Positions 56,501 to 64,000 of a stretch of 64,000 nt of DNA are shown in pieces. Source of the DNA: Gigaspora rosea (taxonomy: Eukaryota > Glomeromycota > Glomeromycetes > Diversisporales > Gigasporaceae); assembly GCA_003550325.1 (NCBI GenBank), contig QKWP01000830.1:122808-186807 (forward strand), read 5' to 3'. The notes beneath the pieces are model-generated. The model was not told the origin of the DNA. It did no database searches and saw only the letters and a program-made list of their open reading frames with translations. The translations under genes were made by a program, and so were the position numbers. Within the stretch, counting starts at the first letter, position 1. The number at the start of each line of letters is the position of its first letter.

Positions 56501-57881
56501 ATTTTGTGGAAGGACTAATTATGTGTGTGAATAGTTATAACAACAAGGAAAAAGATTTGTTGTGGATAAAAGAATACCTTAAGGAATTTGAATGGGCATG
56601 TGACATAAAAGCGACCGATTTACCTTGATTACGGAGAAAGATGAGACGATACTGCATCATTGGGGATAATTTGTATAAAAGTGCGAAAGGTGGCGTTCCA
56701 CCTAAGCGTGTCATCTTCGAAGAAGATGAGAAATATCAAATAATAGCTGCAAATCATCGAGGAATCGCAGAAGAAGAGGGGCACCGTGGAATAAACAGTA
56801 CAGCAAGAAAGATATTGATGAGTTATTGTTGGGCATTAGGAAATATATATGATGATGCTGAAAAATATGTAAGATCATGTATTGAATGTCAAAAGTGCGC
56901 AACCAAGGCTGTGAAAGAGCCAATTCACGTGACTGCGACAAGTTGTATTTTTCATAAGCTCAACATTGACTGCGTAGGGCCGTTGCCCCAAACTAGCGGG
57001 GGTTACGAGCATGTCATGTTGGCTGTCAAAGAGTTGACAGGATATGTGGAAGAAAGGCATTAAGAAAGAAAAATGCAAATGAAATTGCAAAATTTATATA
57101 GGATGAGGTTATTACAAGGCATGGGTGCTTCACTGTTCTGGTTTCGGACAGGGGTACAGAATTTAAGAATAATTTATTGAATGAATTAGCAACACGGTTA
57201 AATATTGATCAACGATTCGTGGCAAGTTACTACCCAGAGGCAAATGGGCGCGCAGAACGCACTGTACAAAAATTTACTCAAATTATACAGAAAATTTGTG
57301 CAGAAAAGCAAAATAAATGGCACGAGTATGTGAGAAGTGCTATCTGGGCAATAAATGTTACGGTGAATGACTTGGGTTACTCGCCTTTCCGTTTGGTTTA
57401 CAGGCGTGATGCCGTAACTCCTATTCAGTTAATGATGGAAAGCTACCAAGTATACCTTGCGCGAAGGAACTGGTCAACAGATGAATTGCTAGAGTAACGA
57501 ACAATGCAGATCAAGGGAATGGTGGAGGATTTGAGAAATGCACGGGTAGAAAAGGATGAGTTGAGGCAAAAATGGAAAGAGATACATGACAGAAAAGCGA
57601 AAGAAAAAGCACCTTACCGGGAAGGAGATCTGGTCCTGGTATATGACTCCACGTTGGAAACTACGTCACGGAAATTGAATTACCGGTGGATGGGACCGTA
57701 TAGGGTTCTGAAAGTAGGAAAGTATGGTCAAGTGTACCTAGATGAATTGGATAGGAGTGAACTAAGAGATCCGGTAACAAGAAACAGAGTAAAAAAGTTA
57801 TTCACCTGGGAAAAGGAGTCTCTGGATGAAAACGAAGAAATAAGCCAAGATGACACGGCCCTCGAGGACGAGGACCAATGA
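56501..57881 (+). pseudogene. pol: Integrase of the Ty3/Gypsy element
   Basis: Zinc-binding N-terminal part with GHRGINSTARKILMSY and CIECQKC. Catalytic core D,D,E: Asp in LNIDCVGPLP (about 56970), Asp in LVSDRGTEFKNN (about 57146) and Glu in PEANGRAERTVQ (about 57252). A C-terminal DNA-binding part follows (LNYRWMGPYRVLKVGKYGQV). Lesions: frameshift near 57058, TAG near 57104 and TAA at 57495-57497. The end at 57881 lies just before the 3' LTR. No chromodomain recognised. Confidence 0.9.
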
Positions 57882-57893
57882 GGGTTCAGCTCA

Positions 57894-58375
57894 TATCGCA
57901 TGGTTTACGGTGATACCCTGTACTTAGTATGGTGCATGCAGATAGATAATGAGTTACCTAGTGAAACGATGAGTGCCATTAAAGACCAATAATACATTTG
58001 AACGACTCACGTGATAACGCTTTTGGGCAGAATCATAGCAGTGATCGTAGTGTTGGGACGCATTATTAGGATCGGGTATGGCATGTACCGTGATCAATGA
58101 TCATTGTAACAATGGAGGGTTAAAGGTTAATTAAGTAAAAGTATATTAGTAATAAGGGTTACACAAAATATGTAATCAGAGTTTGGGTATAAATAAGAAA
58201 ATGTAAACAAAGATGAGAAGTTAGTCTCTTTGTACGAAATTAATAAAGAAACAATTAGTATGAAACTTACCAAAGTGGAGTGTTTTAGTGCTGTCTCAAG
58301 TGCCAAGCGAGACAAAATTGTGTACAAACATTTGAGTTAGATATTAGTTCCGGTGAGACTATTTACCACATGTCA
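57894..58375 (+). repeat. 3' LTR of the Ty3/Gypsy element
   Basis: Starts tatcgcatgg (the TG has become TA) and ends cacatgtca. Collinear with the 5' LTR except for a one-base indel near the cgaatgac/gaacgac site. Confidence 0.9.
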
Positions 58376-58546
58376 AGTATTCAGTTTAAAAAAAGAAATT
58401 TTATATTCTGGACTTCTTTATAAATGAACAAAATCTCTTGGGATAACTGTTTGGATTAGAGAGAGGTAACTGTATACTCTAACTCTAATAATAATAAATT
58501 TACATATATTTATATTTGTTTTGATTAAATATTATATATGGGCATG

Positions 58547-59661
58547 GAAAATTTTTGAAAACCTCTTTCTGATGATCACTTGGACCAAATTTTCCAACGG
58601 AAGTAAAACAAAAAGTTTTTTGTTAGAGCGTTAATAGTAGTCGCAGGATCTACAGATTTTACAAAGGTCAACTTTCTCTACTTTAGAGTGACTTCTTTGA
58701 TATATTCGGCATGCAAGCCAAAAGCACTTTAGTACAAGATAACTGGCAGGAGATGGCGCTCTTGTATGAAAACTTTTGGTGGAGTCATTATTTCTACTCC
58801 GTCGATGAAGTAACCTGTGAAAATATAATGGAGAACAACAAAAAATTGAGTTTTTCAACAATACTTTTCTTTAAATTTCTTACAAGTGATTCCTTTATAT
58901 CATCTTTCTTGCCTTTCTGCTGTTTTTCCAAAATTTTCAACAAAAAGTGGCGATTGGCTTACCCCCTCCAAACGATCAGCAGTGTTTACTTTTCCAAATT
59001 CGGACGGCCCTAGTAGAATGCAACCACGTGACATGTTTGTTTACGAATACAGTTTTGGTGCTACTCTATACGATGTTGCTCCAGTCAGATGGTTTAGGGA
59101 TATCTGAGGTTGGACGTATGGTCAAAAAAAGATATCAGTTAAAGCGTTGCTTTATAGTAGAGATATACAATAGCTGCAATTGTTTTATAATTTTTATTCA
59201 ACTTACCACAGGTTATAATATGTATTCTCTTTTCTTTTTTCTATTAGTTTTTGTTTCTTTTTTTTGTTAGACTAGCCTTCGTGCTATACCATGTAATTTT
59301 TTTCTTTTTTGTTTTCCTCTTCCATTTTTATTTTTGTTCTTTTTGTATTCTCATTTTCTTGGCTTTGATCATTTTTTTTGTTTACCTCCTCTCCTTATTT
59401 GTCCTTAGTAAATTCCTTGTTAGTTAAAGGAATATGAAGGAGAGAAGAAGCCATTTTGGTATGACACTTAGGCTAGTTTAACATAGCCTCTAGTTTTTAG
59501 ATTCGTTTTCAAATTAGTGCAGCAGTTTGTGCTTGGGCACTGTTAAGGCAGCTGGGTAATATCAGATTTGCAAATTAGGAGTAAACAAGTGTATTATATA
59601 GCAATATACTTAGTATCTTAACAAAATACTAGCGAAACTGCGTAAGTAAAAAAAATATATA
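58547..59661 (+). mobile_element. Non-LTR-like retroposon, copy 2
   Basis: tatatatgggcatg is repeated exactly at 58533-58546 and 59662-59675. The element ends in aaaaaaaa then (ta)n. The 5' half matches copy 1 (gatgatcacttggaccaaat, ttcggcatgcaagccaaaag, agtggcgattggcttacccc). The middle has a T-rich pyrimidine stretch as in copy 1, but the last 250 bp differ. A 100-codon frame at 58711-59013 is repeat-derived and not conserved in copy 1. Confidence 0.75.
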
Positions 59662-59814
59662 TATATATGGGCATGTTACTGCTAGTGACATATATATTTT
59701 TTTAATAAAATTATACATATTTTTATAATTTTTTAAGTTTTAATAATTAATTCAAACTTTGTGATTTAGGTAAATATGCATATATATTATGAATCTTGAA
59801 CATATTTATAAACC

Positions 59815-59965
59815 CAAAACTGAACCTAAACTGAACTTATTTTAAATTCAGGTTCAGTTTATATTCAATTATTTTAGATTCTGATTCAGGTTTAGATTCA
59901 AAATTTTTCAAGTTCAGGTTCAGATTTAGGTTTATTGAACCTAAACCTGAACTTTTAATCAAAAC
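59815..59965. repeat. Foldback minisatellite of aggttcag words, second locus
   Basis: ctgaacctaaactgaac, caggttcagtttat, caagttcaggttcagattta and gaacctaaacctgaac occur in both orientations; related to 48820-48965. Confidence 0.65.
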
Positions 59966-60295
59966 TCTATTATAAACTTTAAGCCTCATATTATTTTCAA
60001 CTAACTTAACTTTTCAAATTCTGGGTTAAGTATATCGAAAATAGTAAATTAAGATTATTTAAAATACTTTTTAAATTTTGCAAATTTGCAAATTTTCTTA
60101 ATAATCTTTTTTAAAATAACAATTTTCAATTTTAAAGTTGCAATTATATGTAAAATTTTATGCTAAACAAGTTTACTTAATAGCAAATTATAGATTATTT
60201 TGAAAAAAAGTAAATTAGCTATATGCTAAAGTTTTTTTTTAATATTAAAGTGAACTCTGGATGTAGCTCCTGCCCAAAACTTGATTAATACTTAA
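59966..60295. other. Intergenic, fragment of the hairpin-array family
   Basis: 60150-60230 has gctaaacaagtttacttaat and aaagtaaattagct, as in 49117-49870. Otherwise AT-rich and uninformative. Confidence 0.45.
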
Positions 60296-60664
60296 GGGTA
60301 GGGTGAACGTAGATCAATTTTCATATAATTTACGTGATACAGCAAAATTTTATATAGAAATCAAACACATGCTTCCAATAAAACTTTTTAGAATTATTGC
60401 TAAGGTTCCCCAAAATTTCGTGCCATATAATTTGAAGCTTCTTATTTGTCATAGTAAAATTTCAAACCCTATATCATTTGAAAAAATCTACCTTCATATA
60501 TTGGTAAAAAAAACTTAGGTGACCCCAAATTTCCTTAGGTCGCACAAAAATTATTAATTCTGATTGGTTGAATTTATGTTGTTTACAATCTTGATTGTCG
60601 ATCATCTGATTTCATATGATTACAATGTGATCACTATTAAAATTGATCTACGTTCACCCTACCC
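60296..60664. mobile_element. TTAA-flanked MITE
   Basis: Inverted ends gggtagggtgaacgtagatc then aatttt, and aaaattgatctacgttcacc then ctaccc, are near perfect over 25-30 bp. TTAA lies at both borders (60292-60295 and 60665-60668), the target used by piggyBac-like and Kolobok elements. 369 bp. A 71-codon frame inside is spurious. Confidence 0.8.
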
Positions 60665-60668
60665 TTAA

Positions 60669-61918
60669 GTAAATTGACATATAGCAGTGCCGTAAATACA
60701 TACATATTATATACAAGTATTGAGACTAGGACTTCAGGCTATACAACTTTTTATCCACGATTAAAACCCACTAGAGCCTTCTATATTCTATTTATATAGC
60801 TGACCTAGTTTTGTATATCCCTCTTCAACCAACAATTAGTACTTACATGTTCATCACTTTACTTACATTACCTAATATCATTACTTCCAATTTGATGTGT
60901 GTTGCTAGGTAGGTGCTTTATGCTTCCAAATTGGTATACCCAGAAAATCCCTTACTAGCATACTTCTCAGTTCATATTTCAAGCTATACAGCTGCCTTTA
61001 CCCAATTGGATAAGTATCTCAAGTCTGTATGCTGCCACAACTAGCTGATTTTCCTGCAACTTAGAAACCCAGAATTTAACGTTCTGAATTTGGAAATATG
61101 CGAACAACTGTACTAATGAAACTTTATAAGAAATAACTAAAATTTTGATGAAATTTAAGATTCAGAATATCCAGATATATATAGAAGAGCTTGTTGAAAA
61201 ATGTGCAGTTTACAATTTAATATTTTATTGCTCAAATTAATTTTATCAAGAGATTTGTTAATTATCTATAGTTTCATCAATTGTTTATAGTTTTGTTAAT
61301 TGTCAAGGTTTTATCAAATGAAACTATAACAAAACTATTTCATCTATGTGAAAATTGTTTTGTTAAATATTATTAGTTGAAGCTATAAATCTCAATTACT
61401 TATAGAATGCTTCTTAAAAATAACAAGAAATATATCAAGTGCAGTAAGTTATACAAATATAATTGATTTTTGTGTATCCAAAATCTTAGAATAGAATTTA
61501 GTGTAGGCAGTTTTATAACAAGTTAGTGTAAGTTTTAATATAGTAGATGTATTCTTGTAAATTAAAAATGTTTAATTTATTTGTTTTAATGTGATTATAT
61601 AGAATAATATTATATATGTATTATATTTTATTTATACTATATTAGTATAATAGTAATTATAAGCAAACTGTGATTATATATAGGTATTTTATAAATAAAA
61701 AAATTTAATTAAAAATTTATGTGATTATATAAATGAAGTAATTGTATAGGAGGTAATTATAAAAAAGAAAGATAGTAAACTTTAAATTTGTATTACTTTA
61801 TAAAATTAAAATAAAATAAAAATCTTTTCTAACCAAATTTTAGCTTAGACTTAAAGCTACAAATTGGTTAAAAAATATTTTTTAAAAATTTTTTATTTTT
61901 AAATTATATTAATTTTTA
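60669..61918. other. Intergenic, nothing recognised
   Basis: AT-rich. Several gtgattatata words between 61590 and 61730, no gene. Confidence 0.5.
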
Positions 61919-61924
61919 TAAAAT

Positions 61925-61956
61925 ACTAGTATCAGGGCACGTCCTTATGTCCGTGC
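61925..61956 (+). other. ACTAG plus stem-loop (possible Helentron terminus)
   Basis: actag is followed by tatcagg and the stem gcacg..cgtgc (61937-61956). Same layout as at 206, 22289, 29827 and 48340. Confidence 0.3.
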
Positions 61957-62452
61957 TATAGTTAATTATAAGAGAAAGTTGTACACAGGTATTAGAACAT
62001 GACTTTATATTAATAGATATATAAATAATATAAATATTTTAGTATAATCTATTAGTATTTAGTAGTAAAGTAGATAGCTAATTACAATCAAAATTGCTAA
62101 AATAAATCATATTAGACTAAATTGTAATAAACTTTAAAAAAATTACATGTTCTGTTGTTTGTAATTTATAGTCCCCTTTTGATTAGCTGTGCTTACTAAT
62201 ATTTTTAATAGTATATAGTTAAAAGTACTGTTTAATTTTATTTAAACTTTACTATAATGACTAAAAGTTTAGACTTTTATTATGTTGAAATACCAATATA
62301 AATGCTTTAAATAGTAACTTATAAAATTATAAATTATGTGAAAAAATTTTAGTAAGTTTCTTGGCTTCATTGTGCTCAAGTTTTTCACAACTGCTACAAT
62401 CTCTATGAAAAAAATTAGTAATTGTAGCTCCAATTAAAAGCTAAATCAAATA
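61957..62452. other. Intergenic, nothing recognised
   Basis: AT-rich, no frame or repeat recognised. Confidence 0.5.
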
Positions 62453-62605
62453 AGGCGCTGACATTTATTACCTAATATTCATTTACTATATGGGCTTATC
62501 CCCTACCCTCAGATAAGATCTATAAATAGAATTTTAGCCAATCAAATTTGACTAAGGTAAGATTTTTCTTAACCCCCCACCCCCTAAAATATTATCTAAT
62601 AAATG
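62453..62605. mobile_element. Small MITE
   Basis: Left aggcgctgacatttattacc then taatatt pairs with aatattatctaataaatgcc then agcaccct on the right. About 153 bp. The centre is GC-richer (ccctaccctcag and ccccccaccccct). No clear target duplication. Confidence 0.6.
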
Positions 62606-63849
62606 CCAGCACCCTAACATGGTATGATATAGTATGCTTGTAATAAAAAATAATATACTTTAGCAAAATAATAGTAGTTGTTACAGTAAACACCTTATAT
62701 TTGTATAATTATTTGAGACAGAACCAATTGTCCAAAAAGTAAAAATTTTAGTACAGACATAAAATAAAGTCTTGTATTGTTGTTTTGTTATAATCTGGTT
62801 TCTTCTCTTTTTAGATTACTATGATTTAAAAATAACAAAGAAACTGCATATTAAGCTCTATTGTATATATAATAGTCTTTGTAAATAATATTTTTTAATA
62901 TAATAAAGATAGTACATATTAGATTCAATTTGTATATAAACCCTCTCGCAAATAATTTATAACCAACAAAAGCCAAATTCAGGTTTTGCTAAGTAATTGT
63001 TATAGTCAGTAAAAATTTTATTTATGATTTTATCTAGGACTATAAGACGGACCAGTCTTGTATTGTTTGTTTGTAAAACAATTTATTCTTTTTTTAGGTT
63101 GATATATTTTAAAAATATGTATTAGTCTTCTTAGTGATTATTATTATTGTCTGATGCATAGCGAGAAATGGACATGTATTCCAGTCACATATATACTTGT
63201 TAGTCAGCTATAGAGATCGATACGAATCAATCCAATGTTTAGTCTTTGTAGCATTACAAAAGGCTATATAATTCTGATTTAAAATGCTACATGCTTTTTG
63301 AACTCAGGTAATAGGACGGCATATGTAGATTACATAATATAGATCATCTAATGACGATCCAGATCACGGCACCCAAATTCGACCAATCAGATTGTTTAAA
63401 TGTGACAGACAGACATTAAAACTTTAGTAATATAGATATATAAAAAGGTATTGTTTTATAGTATCCTGCACTATACCAATTCATTAACTTCATTATGGTA
63501 TGCATAATTTATTTATTTTTATTTGTTCTTTATTTATTAATTTAAACATTTTTTAAAAATTGTAATATTACAAAATATTACACAAATTCTGAGATCTATG
63601 TTCATGAAGTTTAGAATACTAGTCTATTTTTCTAGGAATACAAATTCCCAAATATTATATGACTTTAATACTTAGTTAGAGTTTGAATACTCCAAAAGTT
63701 TGAGTATGAATTTTACTTAGTTTTACAAAAATGCAAAATCTGAGTTTTTTTTTAAATAGTCACTTAGTCAGTATTTGAAAATATTCTTCAGCTTAGTATT
63801 ACTTAGTTTTCTTTAATATAGCTTTAAAGAGAAGCTACAAAAAGGAATG
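62606..63849. other. Intergenic; possible Helitron-like tail near 63410
   Basis: No gene. 63300-63440 has more GC (acggcacccaaattcgacca) and ends in tgacagacagacattaaaac, a tail style often seen in Helitron-like elements; this is only suggestive. Confidence 0.4.
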
Positions 63850-63857
63850 CATCATAC

Positions 63858-63980
63858 TACAACTCTTTGTTACTAAATTTAATTATATTATTTTTTTTTT
63901 AAACAGAGATTCTACAAAACAAAAACCTCTGTTTAAAAAAAGATAATATAATTGAATTTAGTAAAAAAGAACTCTAGTAT
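63858..63980. repeat. Hairpin with about 50-bp arms
   Basis: tactaaatttaattatatta then tttttttttaaacagag pairs with ctctgtttaaaaaaagataa then tataattgaatttagta. The loop is attctacaaaacaaaaac. Probably a foldback element. Confidence 0.7.
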
Positions 63981-64000
63981 AATATATTAAATTATGAGAA

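Larger units (their letters stand above)
52387..58375 (+). mobile_element. Ty3/Gypsy retrotransposon, decayed, 6.0 kb
   Basis: LTRs of 483 and 482 bp enclose gag, protease remnant, reverse transcriptase, RNase H and integrase in the Gypsy order. The 5-bp target duplication agtat flanks it (52382-52386 and 58376-58380). It sits inside the right target duplication of the non-LTR-like element, so it inserted later. I counted about 30 differences between the LTRs, mostly transitions. Frames are broken by several indels and stops, so it is inactive. Confidence 0.93.
50086..58472. mobile_element. Tigger/pogo-like element, copy B, host of a four-layer nest
   Basis: Left end tagttatctttctccaatct and right end ttggattagagagaggtaac-tg are inverted repeats flanked by TA. 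Collinear with copy A (35760-36618): tatatactgaactcttgata, tttagaacaaaatattatat, then attagttactctttatatac on the right side. It is split by a MITE at 50521, a non-LTR-like element at 51274 and a Ty3/Gypsy element at 52387. Without inserts it would be about 700 bp. Confidence 0.75.

Noticed and set aside
60303..60518. 71-codon plus-strand frame
   Set aside because: Entirely inside a TTAA-flanked MITE and starts within its terminal repeat.

Overview
The window looks like repeat-dominated nuclear DNA of an early-diverging, very AT-rich fungus. The best match from general knowledge is an arbuscular mycorrhizal fungus of the Rhizophagus type. Reasons: three Zn2Cys6 zinc-cluster genes (a fungal-specific domain), two of them with short GT..AG introns of 80-92 bp; a Sel1-repeat pseudogene; a hAT transposase pseudogene; a Ty3/Gypsy element; and long, strongly AT-rich spacers packed with small transposons. 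The organism call is inference; nothing in the window names it.

Genes. Only three genes look intact, and all encode Zn2Cys6 proteins. They are a two-exon gene at 10248-10915 (+), a single-exon gene at 18338-18862 (-) and a three-exon gene at 45350-46497 (+). The first and third are paralogues. They share the zinc cluster, a second Cys4 module straight after it, a coiled coil, and a phase-1 intron at the same place. The single-exon gene has an array of ten 11-bp units carrying CGG triplets just upstream, and similar CGG motifs lie upstream of the paralogues. Two further small ORFs (42472-42753 and 47312-47701) are weak hypothetical genes.

Mobile elements by region. 0-9.8 kb: degenerate tandem repeats, an apparent fragment of a 16S-type rRNA gene (4086-4265), and two decayed protein genes, one with a Sel1 repeat. 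11-17.7 kb: small DNA transposons, several with exact target duplications (a 9-bp MULE-like foldback and two hAT-type elements with 8-bp duplications). 22-26.6 kb: a diverged satellite-like array broken by two hAT MITEs; a paralogous stretch at 26.5 kb gives the empty site of one. 30.1-31.9 kb: a MITE with an 8-bp duplication and a roughly 1-kb tRNA-headed SINE-like element with a perfect 14-bp duplication. 32.2-37.7 kb: an LTR element with no visible polymerase, carrying three nested DNA elements. 38.7-40.1 kb: a decayed hAT transposase. 41.5-42.3 kb: a palindrome made of palindromes. 42.8-44.5 kb: nested Tc1/mariner-like MITEs. 50.1-58.5 kb: a four-layer nest, in which a TA-flanked DNA element holds a MITE and a non-LTR-like element, and a Ty3/Gypsy element (52387-58375, 5-bp duplication agtat) sits in the target duplication of the latter. 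A second copy of the non-LTR-like element follows at 58.5-59.7 kb.

No CRISPR array, operon, tRNA gene or functional rRNA gene was seen. All boundaries were read by eye, without alignment software.
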